A stretch of DNA of 41,553 nt from JABDGC01 sp964466595. Lineage in GTDB: Bacteria; Pseudomonadota; Gammaproteobacteria; DSM-16500. Below, in pieces: positions 17,745 to 25,325 of the stretch; the first letter of the stretch is position 1; each line of letters begins with the position of its first letter. The position numbers and the translations under genes were made by a program. The stretch is from positions 1 to 41,553 of the forward strand of contig CAYXNR010000016.1 of assembly GCA_964466595.1 (NCBI GenBank), given 5' to 3'. The notes below the pieces were generated by a model. That model did not search any database. It was given only the letters and a program-made list of their open reading frames with translations, and was not told the origin of the DNA.

Positions 17745-18140
17745 ATGTCAATGCAGGATCCGGTTTCAGATATGTTGACTTGTATGCGTAATGCACAAGC
17801 AATTGGTATTAAAGAAATTCAATTGCCGGCTTCAATTATGAAGCTAGCAATTCTTCGTGTCTTAAAAGAAGAAGGCTATATTGATGATTTTGAAGAAGTG
17901 ACTACAGACCACAAATCAAGAGTCAAGGTTGTTTTAAAATATTACCAAGGCAAGGCTGTCATTGAAAAATTAAAGCGCATCAGCTGTCCTGGCAGACGAG
18001 TTTATCAAGCTTGTGATAAATTGCCCTTGGTTCGTGGGGGCTTGGGTATTGCAATTATTTCTACTCCAAAAGGCCTGATGAGCGATCGAGCTGCACGTGT
18101 AGCGCGTTTAGGCGGCGAAATTCTATGTACAGTGGAGTAA
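17745..18140 (+). CDS. rpsH: 30S ribosomal protein S8
   Basis: Binds the central domain of 16S rRNA; in E. coli also the translational repressor of the spc operon, acting at the rplE region. The product is 131 residues, MSMQDPVSDMLTCMRNAQ at the start and the conserved STPKGLMSDRAAR...GGEILC end. GAGGTAAG precedes the ATG. Four bases separate it from rplF. Confidence 0.97.
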   Translation: MSMQDPVSDMLTCMRNAQAIGIKEIQLPASIMKLAILRVLKEEGYIDDFEEVTTDHKSRVKVVLKYYQGKAVIEKLKRISCPGRRVYQACDKLPLVRGGLGIAIISTPKGLMSDRAARVARLGGEILCTVE

Positions 18141-18144
18141 GAAT

Positions 18145-18744
18145 ATGTCAGTGAATCATGCCTCAGCAACAACAGATAAACCACTTCGAACCTCAAGGAT
18201 TGGACGAAAGCCAGTGGAATTACCAAGTGGAGTAGAAGTGAAGCTTCAAGAAAATCACTTGGCAATTAAGGGTCCTAAAGGACAATTAGATCTAGCAATA
18301 CATCCTTTTGTAAATGTAGAGCTAGTAGAAAAGAAAATTGCCTTGAAGCAAACCAGTGCAAAGAATTGTCGCGGTATTCAAGCGAAGCTCTATAAGTCCA
18401 TTACAGGAACCATGCGTGCGCAAATTGCAAACATGATTACTGGGGTAACCAAGGGCTTTGAAAAAAAGTTACTTTTAGTTGGCGTAGGCTATCGTGCACA
18501 AATGAAGGGTAAGTCCTTGTCTTTAAGTCTCGGTTTTTCTCACCCTATTGAGTTTGAGGTGCCTCATGGTTTAACAATTGAAGCGCCCACTCAGACAGAA
18601 ATTATTATTAAGGGTGCTGATAAAAACCTTGTGGGCTTGGTGGCAGCTAAAATCAGGAAGCTTCGTCAACCTGAACCATACAAAGGAAAAGGGATTCGTT
18701 ATGCAAATGAACGAATCACTCTAAAAGAAACCAAGAAGAAGTAA
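18145..18744 (+). CDS. rplF: 50S ribosomal protein L6 with N-terminal extension
   Basis: Large-subunit protein next to the factor-binding site. The product has 199 residues against 177 in E. coli. About 16 extra residues (MSVNHASATTDKPLRT) come before the usual SRIGRKPVELPSGV start; the ATG has a GGAG site seven bases upstream and no better internal start exists. The signature PEPYKGKGIRYANE is near the C-terminus. Confidence 0.96.
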   Translation: MSVNHASATTDKPLRTSRIGRKPVELPSGVEVKLQENHLAIKGPKGQLDLAIHPFVNVELVEKKIALKQTSAKNCRGIQAKLYKSITGTMRAQIANMITGVTKGFEKKLLLVGVGYRAQMKGKSLSLSLGFSHPIEFEVPHGLTIEAPTQTEIIIKGADKNLVGLVAAKIRKLRQPEPYKGKGIRYANERITLKETKKK

Positions 18745-18757
18745 TAGGTAGAAGCAT

Positions 18758-19114
18758 ATGCAAGCAAAACTAGCATCAAGATTACGCCGAGCCAAGCGGA
18801 CTCGCATGAAAATTCGCGAACATGAAATAGCGCGTTTATGCGTGCATCGTACGCCTCGGCATATGTATGCCCAAATTACCAGCTCAGATGGAACCAGCGT
18901 TTTAATTGCTGCGTCTACGCTAGATAAATCCTTGAGCAAAAAGTTAAAAGTTACAGGTAATGTCGAAGCTGCGAAAGCAGTGGGAAAGCTTATAGCTGAA
19001 CGAGCTTTAAAGGCAGGTATTCAGAAGATTGCATTTGACCGCTCCGGATTTAGCTATCATGGTCGAGTCAAGGCATTGGCTGATGCTGCACGTGAAGGTG
19101 GTTTAAATTTCTAA
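18758..19114 (+). CDS. rplR: 50S ribosomal protein L18
   Basis: 5S rRNA-binding protein. The 118-residue product has the RLRRAKRTRMKIREHE N-terminus, HRTPRHMYAQI and the C-terminal FDRSGFSYHGRVKALADAAREGGLNF hallmark. It is the normal length and lies 13 bp after rplF and 24 bp before rpsE. Confidence 0.96.
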   Translation: MQAKLASRLRRAKRTRMKIREHEIARLCVHRTPRHMYAQITSSDGTSVLIAASTLDKSLSKKLKVTGNVEAAKAVGKLIAERALKAGIQKIAFDRSGFSYHGRVKALADAAREGGLNF

Positions 19115-19138
19115 AAAGCCGAATGAAGGGTTAAACGA

Positions 19139-19654
19139 ATGGCAAGTTATGATCAATCTACAAGAAGTGACGGGTTACAAGAAAAATTAGTAGCCGTGGC
19201 ACGTAATGCGAAGGTAGTAAAGGGCGGTAAAATTTTTAGCTTTGCTGCTATTACAGTGGTTGGTGATGGAAAAGGTCGAATTGGTGTCGGCCGTGGTAAG
19301 TCACGTGAAGTGCCTGTGGCTATTCAGAAATCACTAGAAAATGCCCGCAAAAATATGCGTTACATACCGCTTAAAAATGGCAGTCTATATTATGAAATTG
19401 TTGCCAAACATGGTGCAACCCGCGTCTTTATGAAGCCTGCTTCAGAAGGAACAGGCATTATCGCTGGTGGTGCTATGCGCGCCGTATTCGAGGTATTGGG
19501 AGTTAAAAATGTCTTGGCAAAGATTGTTGGTTCTACGAATGCTGTGAATGTCGTTCGGGCAACCTTGCTCGGATTACAAAATTCAGCCTCACCCGAATAT
19601 ATGGCAGCCAAACGCGGCAAGGATCTCAAAGAAATCTTGGGAGAGGGAGAATAG
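19139..19654 (+). CDS. rpsE: 30S ribosomal protein S5
   Basis: Accuracy-related small-subunit protein forming part of the mRNA entry tunnel. It has 171 residues (E. coli 167). The N-terminal double-stranded-RNA-binding fold shows VVGDGKGRIGVGRGKSREVP; the second domain has GTGIIAGGAMRAVFEVLGV. The spectinomycin-loop Lys/Arg segment VAVARNAKVVKGGKIFSF region looks wild type. AAGGG precedes the ATG. Confidence 0.97.
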   Translation: MASYDQSTRSDGLQEKLVAVARNAKVVKGGKIFSFAAITVVGDGKGRIGVGRGKSREVPVAIQKSLENARKNMRYIPLKNGSLYYEIVAKHGATRVFMKPASEGTGIIAGGAMRAVFEVLGVKNVLAKIVGSTNAVNVVRATLLGLQNSASPEYMAAKRGKDLKEILGEGE

Positions 19655-19655
19655 G

Positions 19656-19850
19656 ATGGTGCGACAAAAGAAAAAGCAAATACGAGTAACACTCATTCGA
19701 AGTACGATTGAGGCCTTGAAGGCCCATAAAGACTGCGTGCGAGGCTTAGGTTTGCGCCGACTTCGTCATTCCGTCATACTCGAAGATACAGTCTGTATTC
19801 GCGGCATGATTAATCGTGTTCAGCATCTGTTAACCGTTGAAGAGGTATGA
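19656..19850 (+). CDS. rpmD: 50S ribosomal protein L30
   Basis: Small large-subunit protein. The 64-residue product starts at the ATG at 19656 (MVRQKKKQIRVTLIRSTI), one base after the rpsE stop; GAGGGAG lies eight to ten bases upstream. The longer open frame overlaps rpsE and is not supported. GLGLRRLRHSV and the hydrophobic C-terminus are family features. Confidence 0.95.
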   Translation: MVRQKKKQIRVTLIRSTIEALKAHKDCVRGLGLRRLRHSVILEDTVCIRGMINRVQHLLTVEEV

Positions 19851-19854
19851 AAGT

Positions 19855-20322
19855 ATGAGTTCTAAGGAAGCAACGAAGAGTAATCCCCTGCGTCTGAATA
19901 GTCTCCGTCCTGCTCCGGGATCAAAGACAGTACGTTTTCGCGTCGGCCGAGGTATAGGAACGGGTATCGGAAAAACCTGCGGAAAGGGCCATAAAGGTCA
20001 ACGAGCACGTGCAGGCGGTTATCATAAGGTTGGTTTCGAAGGCGGTCAAATGCCCATGCAAAGAAGGCTGCCCAAGTCAGGTTTTCGCTCGCGTGCTAGA
20101 TTAGCCCATCAAGAGCTTCGCTTATCCCAATTAAATAAGCTTGAAGCAGAAGTGATAGATTTTGCCTTATTAAAAGAGGCTGCTGTTATTAAATCAAATA
20201 TCAAGACAGTGAAACTAGTTGCTTCAGGTGAGCTTGAAAAGAAAGTGACAGTGCGAGGCATTCCAATGACCAAAGGTGCGAAAGCAGCTATTGAAGCACT
20301 CGGCGGAAAAGTTGAATCTTAG
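19855..20322 (+). CDS. rplO: 50S ribosomal protein L15
   Basis: Late-assembly large-subunit protein. The 155-residue product has the conserved LRLNSLRPAPGSK start after about ten extra residues, then GRGIGTGIGKTCGKGHKGQRAR and FEGGQMPMQRRLPKSGF. The ATG at 19855 is chosen because AAGAGG lies nine bases upstream at the end of rpmD; an in-frame TTG at 19837 overlaps rpmD. Confidence 0.95.
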   Translation: MSSKEATKSNPLRLNSLRPAPGSKTVRFRVGRGIGTGIGKTCGKGHKGQRARAGGYHKVGFEGGQMPMQRRLPKSGFRSRARLAHQELRLSQLNKLEAEVIDFALLKEAAVIKSNIKTVKLVASGELEKKVTVRGIPMTKGAKAAIEALGGKVES

Positions 20323-20340
20323 GCTAAGAGGCTCCGCACC

Positions 20341-21660
20341 ATGTCAAAAGGAAGAGCAGTAAACAATCCGCTAGCAGGAAGTGGTTTAAGTGATTTAAAA
20401 CGCCGCTTATTTTTTGTATTAATAGCGATCTTAGTTTTTCGCGTTGGCACTTATATTCCCGTTCCCGGCTTAAACCCGCAACGCTTGCAGGAACTATTTA
20501 GTGCTCAGCAAAATAATATTGTCGGGCTTTTTAATATGTTTTCTGGGGGTGCCTTGATGCGTTTTAGCATCTTCGCACTCGGTATTATGCCCTATATTTC
20601 TTCTTCTATTATTGTTCAGTTGCTAACTGTTTTAGTGCCTTCGCTTGCAGAGTTACGAAAAGAAGGTGAATCAGGGCAAAGGAAAATCAACCAATATACC
20701 CGTTATGGAACAGTCATTTTGTCCTTGTTTCAAGCCGTGGGCGTGTCGAAAATGCTGGTCATACATGGCATCGCCTTGACAGGTGGGCTGCCATTTTATG
20801 TCGTGACTACTATTACCCTAGTAACAGGCACCTTATTTCTCATGTGGCTGGGGGAACAGGTGACAGAGCGTGGGATTGGCAATGGTATCTCATTAATTAT
20901 CTTTTCCGGCATTGTTGCCGGCTTACCAGCGGCTGTCGGCCGTACCCTTGAGCAGGTGAGAGAAGGGCAATTGCAGGTTCTGACCCTCCTTTTGGTCGTC
21001 CTAGCAGTTGGTGCTGTCGTTGCTCTTGTTGTGTACATCGAAAGGGCCCAAAGAAGAATTCCAATACAATATGCGAGACGAATGCAGGGTGGAATGGTCT
21101 ATTCAGCCAAAAGCACCCATCTCCCCCTTAAAATTAATATGGCAGGCGTCATTCCGCCTATTTTTGCCTCAAGTCTTATCTTGTTTCCTGCGACTCTTGC
21201 CCAATGGTTTAGCAGTAGTAAGGGATTCGGCTGGCTGACCGTATTAAACGTTTCCTTACAGCAAGGGCAGCCCCTACACATGTTGCTTTTTGCTACTGCT
21301 ATCGTCTTCTTTTGCTTTTTTTATACGGCTATTGTGTTTAATCCCCGGGATACAGCTGATAATTTGAAGAAATCGGGTGCTTTTATCCCCGGTATTCGGC
21401 CAGGCGATCAAACGGCTCGTTATATTGATAATGTGATGACAAGACTTACCCTTTTTGGTGCGGTTTATGTTACACTCGTCTGCCTTTTACCTGAGTTTAT
21501 GATTTTGGCATGGAATGTACCCTTTTATTTTGGCGGAACCTCCCTTTTGATTATTGTGGTTGTGGTTATGGATTTTATTGCGCAAATTCAATCACATATC
21601 ATGTCTTTTCAGTATGAATCTCTGCTGAAAAAGGCGAACTTGCGCGGTATAAAAAGTTAG
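20341..21660 (+). CDS. secY: Preprotein translocase channel subunit SecY
   Basis: Pore of the Sec translocon in the inner membrane, partner of SecE/SecG and SecA. The 439-residue product is the family length (E. coli 443) and has ten strongly hydrophobic segments. Visible hallmarks are FRVGTYIPVPGLN near residues 33-46, IMPYISSSIIVQLL, the GIGNGISLIIFSGIVAGLP segment, and cytosolic loops with RRIPIQYARRM and PRDTADNLKKSGAFIPGIRPG. AAGAGG precedes the ATG. It sits between rplO and rpmJ, the standard position in the spc operon. Confidence 0.98.
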   Translation: MSKGRAVNNPLAGSGLSDLKRRLFFVLIAILVFRVGTYIPVPGLNPQRLQELFSAQQNNIVGLFNMFSGGALMRFSIFALGIMPYISSSIIVQLLTVLVPSLAELRKEGESGQRKINQYTRYGTVILSLFQAVGVSKMLVIHGIALTGGLPFYVVTTITLVTGTLFLMWLGEQVTERGIGNGISLIIFSGIVAGLPAAVGRTLEQVREGQLQVLTLLLVVLAVGAVVALVVYIERAQRRIPIQYARRMQGGMVYSAKSTHLPLKINMAGVIPPIFASSLILFPATLAQWFSSSKGFGWLTVLNVSLQQGQPLHMLLFATAIVFFCFFYTAIVFNPRDTADNLKKSGAFIPGIRPGDQTARYIDNVMTRLTLFGAVYVTLVCLLPEFMILAWNVPFYFGGTSLLIIVVVVMDFIAQIQSHIMSFQYESLLKKANLRGIKS

Positions 21661-21677
21661 TAAAAATGAGGTGATTT

Positions 21678-21791
21678 ATGAAGGTTGGAGCATCAGTTAA
21701 GAAAATATGCCGAAATTGTAAAGTGATCAAGCGTAAGCATGTAGTGAGGGTCATTTGCAAAGAAAAACGTCATAAGCAAAGACAGGGCTAG
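21678..21791 (+). CDS. rpmJ: 50S ribosomal protein L36
   Basis: Tiny zinc-binding large-subunit protein of 37 residues, too short for most gene finders. The sequence MKVGASVKKICRNCKVIKRK starts the frame at 21678, with GAGGTG eight bases before. Zinc ligands Cys11, Cys14, Cys27 and His32 follow the usual CxxC...C...H pattern, so this is the C+ form. It follows secY by 17 bp and closes the spc section. Confidence 0.95.
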   Translation: MKVGASVKKICRNCKVIKRKHVVRVICKEKRHKQRQG

Positions 21792-21814
21792 GATGAGCTA
21801 GGCTTGAAAAAGAG

Positions 21815-21848
21815 GGTCTTTTAACAAAAGATCTAGGTTGATTTTTTA
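21815..21848 (+). terminator. Possible weak terminator after rpmJ
   Basis: GGTCTTTT (21815-21822) can pair with AAAAGATC (21826-21833), eight pairs with one G-U, around a three-base loop. A run of six T's (21842-21847) comes eight bases after the stem, further than ideal. It may mark the boundary of spc and alpha sections or only attenuate read-through. Confidence 0.3.
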
Positions 21849-21866
21849 GCATTTCGAGATTAAATT
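21838..21866 (+). promoter_or_regulatory. Possible promoter for the alpha operon
   Basis: TTGATT (21838-21843) and TAAATT (21861-21866), each a four-of-six match, are spaced by exactly 17 bp in the 118-bp gap between rpmJ and rpsM. Overlap with the hairpin region fits a terminator-promoter switch between operons, but neither hexamer is strong. Confidence 0.35.
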
Positions 21867-21909
21867 AAGTGGCTTTTGAATTAGTACATAGAGAGAAGGG
21901 GAAAGTAGA

Positions 21910-22293
21910 ATGACGGCCCGTATAGCAGGCGTTAATATTCCGCCACAAAAACAGGTGAAGATAGGGCTTACAGCCATTTATGGCATAGGCCGAAACCGGG
22001 CTTTGAGCTTGTGCGAGTCGGCAAAAGTGAGCCCAGCAAAGAAGGTGAAAGATTTAACAGAAGGCGAGCTTGAAAATCTACGTAGTGAAATCAGTAAGGT
22101 CAAGGTTGAGGGCGATCTTCGACGTGAGGTTGCGCTGAATATTAAGCGTTTGATTGAGTTAGGAACCTATCGCGGTTTGCGGCATAAACGCGGCTTACCA
22201 GTGCGCGGCCAACGTACTCGGACCAATGCCCGAACCCGTAAAGGTAAACGTAAGAGCATTATTAGGGTAGCAGCCCCGGCGGCCGCTTCTTAA
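21910..22293 (+). CDS. rpsM: 30S ribosomal protein S13
   Basis: Head protein forming bridges to L5 and contacting P-site tRNA. The 127-residue product has MTARIAGVNIPPQKQVKIGL-type start, the TAIYGIGRNRAL helix-turn segment and the C-terminal RGLRHKRGLPVRGQRTRTNARTRKG basic tail, followed by about ten extra residues rich in Ala. AAGGGG precedes the ATG. In E. coli the alpha operon is repressed by S4 at this gene's leader; no pseudoknot could be verified by eye. Confidence 0.97.
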   Translation: MTARIAGVNIPPQKQVKIGLTAIYGIGRNRALSLCESAKVSPAKKVKDLTEGELENLRSEISKVKVEGDLRREVALNIKRLIELGTYRGLRHKRGLPVRGQRTRTNARTRKGKRKSIIRVAAPAAAS

Positions 22294-22332
22294 AGCTTTA
22301 GAATATAACTTTAAAGACAAATAGGTGAAATG

Positions 22333-22788
22333 ATGTCACAAGCACCCGAATCCGCAGGAAAGGCCATAGCTGAAAAAGCGCCTGCCGATAAAACAACAGC
22401 GGCAAAAACAAGCAAAAAGCGCAAGAGAACTAAGCGACAAATTATAGAAGGCATTGCGCATATTTATGCCTCTTTTAATAATACCATTGTCACCATTACC
22501 GACCTCCAAGGAAATGGAGTTGCCTGGAGTAGTGCTGCGAGCTGTGGTTATCGTGGATCGCGTAAATCGACACCCTATGCCGCGGGAGAAGCTGCTCTTA
22601 AGGCGGCTCAGGCGGTTATCGAAAATTTTGGTATGAAAAGTGTTCATGTCAAAACCAGAGGCCCGGGGCCGGGCAGAGAGTCTGCTGTTCGTTCTCTGCA
22701 TGCAGCGGGTTTAAAAATTCTTTCAATTACAGATGCAACAGGAATTCCCTTTAACGGCTGTCGCGATCCCAAGAGACGCCGTGTTTAG
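22333..22788 (+). CDS. rpsK: 30S ribosomal protein S11 with long N-terminal extension
   Basis: Platform protein near the E-site and anti-Shine-Dalgarno. The core (GIAHIYASFNNTIVTITD to NGCRDPKRRRV) is conserved. The product has 151 residues against 129 in E. coli because of about 25 extra N-terminal residues rich in Ala, Lys and Thr. Two adjacent ATGs exist (22330, 22333); the second has better spacing from AGGTG. Between rpsM and rpsD as usual. Confidence 0.95.
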   Translation: MSQAPESAGKAIAEKAPADKTTAAKTSKKRKRTKRQIIEGIAHIYASFNNTIVTITDLQGNGVAWSSAASCGYRGSRKSTPYAAGEAALKAAQAVIENFGMKSVHVKTRGPGPGRESAVRSLHAAGLKILSITDATGIPFNGCRDPKRRRV

Positions 22789-22815
22789 ACTATCATTCAG
22801 TGGAGAAAGCTTGAG

Positions 22816-23436
22816 ATGGCAAGATATTTAGGTCCAAGATGTAAGCTGGCACGACGTGAAAAGACTGATCTTTCACTGACTAGCGGTGTACGTCCCTTAG
22901 ATTCAAAATGTAAACTGGATACGGCTCCAGGCATGCATGGTGCCCGTAGAGGTAGAGAAACTGATTATGGCGTCCAGCTTCGTGAAAAACAAAAATTGCG
23001 ACGAATTTACGGTATTTTGGAACGTCAATTTCATAATTACTATAAAAAAGCGATGCGCTTAAAAGGCTCAACAGGAGAAAATCTACTGAAGCTTTTAGAA
23101 GGTCGCTTAGATAATGTAGTCTATCGTATGGGCTTTGCCGCAACCCGAGCTGAAGCGCGTCAAATGGTTTCTCATCGCGCTATCGTGGTGAACGAGAAAA
23201 CGGTAAATATCCCCTCCTATATCGTTGCACCCGGAGATATTGTAAAAATTAGAGAACGTTCTCGCCAACAACTTCGAATTCAATCGGCTTTAACACTAGC
23301 TCAAGCACGTGCTAACTGCGAATGGCTTGATGTTAATTCCACAGATTTGATGGGTGTATTTAAGAGAGTTCCTGATCGGTCGGAGTTACCGCCTGACATA
23401 AACGAAAATCTGGTCATTGAATTGTATTCTAAATAA
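22816..23436 (+). CDS. rpsD: 30S ribosomal protein S4
   Basis: Primary 16S rRNA-binding protein, and in E. coli the alpha-operon repressor and an antitermination factor. It is 206 residues, the E. coli length. It has ARYLGPRCKLARREKTDL at the start, the S4 domain ARQMVSHRAIVVNEKTVNIPSYIVAPGD-type segment near residues 112-140, and the normal C-terminus ending in IELYSK. The N-terminal zinc cysteines of C+ S4 are not present as a set. Confidence 0.97.
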   Translation: MARYLGPRCKLARREKTDLSLTSGVRPLDSKCKLDTAPGMHGARRGRETDYGVQLREKQKLRRIYGILERQFHNYYKKAMRLKGSTGENLLKLLEGRLDNVVYRMGFAATRAEARQMVSHRAIVVNEKTVNIPSYIVAPGDIVKIRERSRQQLRIQSALTLAQARANCEWLDVNSTDLMGVFKRVPDRSELPPDINENLVIELYSK

Positions 23437-23461
23437 TCTTCTAAGGGTGAGGTCGCTATAC

Positions 23462-24487
23462 ATGCAAACTACTCCATATGATTTGTTAACACCTCGTGAA
23501 ATTCGAGTGGAAACTATTTCACCGAATCGTGCCAAAGTTGTGTTGGAGCCCTTAGAGCGTGGCTTTGGCCACACCTTGGGTACGACCCTACGCCGTATTT
23601 TACTATCCTCTATGCCTGGTGCTGCCATTGTAGAGGTCAAAATTGATGGGGTGCTACATGAATATGGCGCTATCCCCGGAGTGCAGGAAGATGTTGTTGA
23701 AATCCTTTTAAATTTGAAAAACGTTGCTATACGCTTACATACTCGTCAAGATGTCACTCTCACTCTCAGCAAAAAAGGTCCAGGAGCGGTGACAGCAGGC
23801 GATATTTCTACCGAGCACGATGTAGAAATCGTGAATCCCTCTCATCTCATTGCTCATGTTAATGAATCTGGTTCCCTCAATATGACCATTCGAGTGATGT
23901 TGGGCCGTGGCTATCAACCAGCCTCCTCGCGCAAATCAGCAGCAGCTGCTGAGGGCGGTAAAAGCCGTATCGGTGCTCTCCACTTAGATGCGAGCTTTAG
24001 TCCCGTGCGTCGCGTGGCCTATACCGTAGAAAGTACCCGTGTAGAACAAAGAACCGACTTAGATAAATTAGTCATCGATCTTGAAACGAATGGCACCCTC
24101 AACCCAGAAGAAGCCATCCGTCGTTCAGCAACCATTCTCCAGCAACAATTGGCCGCCTTCGTCGACTTAAAGGCTATGCCGACAATTGAAAAGTCTGAAA
24201 AAGAGTCGATGAATCCACTCTATATTCGACCCGTCGACGATTTAGAATTAACCGTGCGTTCCGCCAATTGCTTAAAGGCAGAGAATATTTACTATATTGG
24301 CGATCTGGTACAAAAGACTGAGGCTGATCTTCTCAAAACACCTAATTTAGGCAAGAAGTCCTTGACCGAGATTCAGTCTGTCTTAGCTTCTCATGGACTT
24401 TCCTTGGGAATGGATATTGAAAATTGGCCACCGCCTTTTTTAAGAGATGAGACCGGTGAAGGCGATAGTGGCAGAGTAAAGAAATAA
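23462..24487 (+). CDS. rpoA: RNA polymerase alpha subunit
   Basis: Assembly platform of RNA polymerase, with a C-terminal domain that binds UP elements and activators. The 341-residue product (E. coli 329) starts MQTTPYDLLTPREIRVE; the ATG at 23462 has GGTGAGG nine bases before it, and the longer open frame overlaps rpsD. The N-terminal domain has LEPLERGFGHTLGTTLRRILLSS. The C-terminal domain has DLELTVRSANCLKAENI with the Arg that matches E. coli Arg265, and LLKTPNLGKKSLTEI. A short extra loop lies near residues 160-172. Confidence 0.97.
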   Translation: MQTTPYDLLTPREIRVETISPNRAKVVLEPLERGFGHTLGTTLRRILLSSMPGAAIVEVKIDGVLHEYGAIPGVQEDVVEILLNLKNVAIRLHTRQDVTLTLSKKGPGAVTAGDISTEHDVEIVNPSHLIAHVNESGSLNMTIRVMLGRGYQPASSRKSAAAAEGGKSRIGALHLDASFSPVRRVAYTVESTRVEQRTDLDKLVIDLETNGTLNPEEAIRRSATILQQQLAAFVDLKAMPTIEKSEKESMNPLYIRPVDDLELTVRSANCLKAENIYYIGDLVQKTEADLLKTPNLGKKSLTEIQSVLASHGLSLGMDIENWPPPFLRDETGEGDSGRVKK

Positions 24488-24587
24488 CAAGCTTAAATGC
24501 TTAAATATTTCGAGGATGTTTTTTCGCCTTCGCAGACAGGCTGTTTCATGCTAAGGGCAGGGCTATTATAGAAATAAGAGGTTTAAA

Positions 24588-24977
24588 ATGAGACATAAAA
24601 ATAGTGGGAAAGGCTTAAGCCGCTCCAGCAGTCATCGTAAGGCCATGTTTCGGAATCTCATGGTCTCTACCTTACAGCATGAAACCATCAAAACAACACT
24701 TCCCAAAGCCAAAGAGCTCCGCCGCTTCCTCGAGCCCATGATTACCCTTGCCAAACAAGACAGCGTCCACCGCCGACGTATCGCCTTTGCCCGTCTACGC
24801 GACGAAGCTATCGTTAACAAACTATTCACCGACATTGCTCCCTTCTACCAATCCCGTCCCGGCGGCTATCTCCGTATTCTCAAATGTGGCTTCCGTGCCG
24901 GCGATAAGGCTCCTGTCGCCCTCGTTCAACTAGTTGGCAGAGAAGAAGCAGCAGCCGAAAAAGATAGCGCTGCCTAG
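24588..24977 (+). CDS. rplQ: 50S ribosomal protein L17
   Basis: Exit-tunnel-side large-subunit protein. The 129-residue product begins MRHKNSGKGLSRSSSHRKAM and includes the ALVQLVGRE C-terminal motif; length is near normal (127). It is 100 bp after rpoA, a longer gap than elsewhere in the operon. From about base 24680 onward synonymous positions are strongly C-rich (GCC, CTC, TAC, ATC), unlike most of the upstream genes. This is the last gene of the superoperon; no clean rho-independent terminator follows directly. Confidence 0.96.
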   Translation: MRHKNSGKGLSRSSSHRKAMFRNLMVSTLQHETIKTTLPKAKELRRFLEPMITLAKQDSVHRRRIAFARLRDEAIVNKLFTDIAPFYQSRPGGYLRILKCGFRAGDKAPVALVQLVGREEAAAEKDSAA

Positions 24978-25023
24978 ACCTCAGCTCCTTCTCTTTACTT
25001 GAGTAGCTGTCTTTGAAAAACCC

Positions 25024-25135
25024 CGTCCTTGCGAGCCCGCGAAGCGTTTGGGCGTGGCAAGCTAGCTTTTTATTGCTGTTAAAAAAGCGTGTAAAATTAG
25101 ATCGCCATGGCTAAACGCTCGCACTCGTGACGACG
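25024..25135. repeat. Inverted pair of intergenic repeat copies with central hairpin
   Basis: The segment 25024-25064 (CGTCCTTGCGAGCCCGCGAA...GGCGTGGCAAGCT) resembles the reverse complement of 25099-25135 (AGATCGCCATGG...CTCGTGACGACG) over most of its length, with matches at CGTC, CGAG, GCGTTT, TGGC and CT. Between them GCTTTTT (25065-25071) pairs with AAAAAGC (25082-25088). The TTGCGAGC...GCGTGGCAA pattern resembles a class of short dispersed repeats seen in many bacterial genomes. It may also act as a two-way terminator after rplQ. It occupies much of the 348-bp gene-free stretch 24978-25325. Confidence 0.5.
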
Positions 25136-25222
25136 ATAGAGATGTGGGTAATGATACGAGTACAATTGACCTCTGTATTCTTATTGAGGAAGGCTTGAAG
25201 ATCGATAACTACCTGTTTAATC

Positions 25223-25239
25223 ATTAATCTTATTTTAAT
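25223..25239 (+). promoter_or_regulatory. PmrA-box-like direct repeat
   Basis: ATTAAT (25223-25228), five bases, then TTTAAT (25234-25239): two TTAAT half-sites one helical turn (11 bp) apart, ending ten bases before a consensus -10. PmrA-regulated promoters in enterobacteria, Legionella and Coxiella use a TTAAT direct repeat with this period, and in the last two PmrA drives Dot/Icm effector genes. The sequence is A+T-rich, so chance is possible. Confidence 0.45.
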
Positions 25240-25249
25240 AAATTCCTAG

Positions 25250-25255
25250 TATAAT
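25250..25255 (+). promoter_or_regulatory. Consensus -10 element of the 781-residue gene
   Basis: A perfect TATAAT lies 71 bp before the ATG. No recognisable -35 is found 16-18 bp upstream, which fits an activator-dependent promoter. A short hairpin, CCTGCT/AGCAGG at 25282-25296 with a three-base loop, lies in the predicted leader. Confidence 0.5.
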
Positions 25256-25325
25256 GAAGAGAGCTAATAAAAATTATCAATCCTGCTACAAGCAGGTTAT
25301 TGCTTCCACTTAACGAGAGAACGCT

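Noticed and set aside
24978..25325. tRNA or small RNA gene in the gap after rplQ
   Set aside because: No cloverleaf, T-loop or CCA-type pattern; structure is explained by the inverted repeats.
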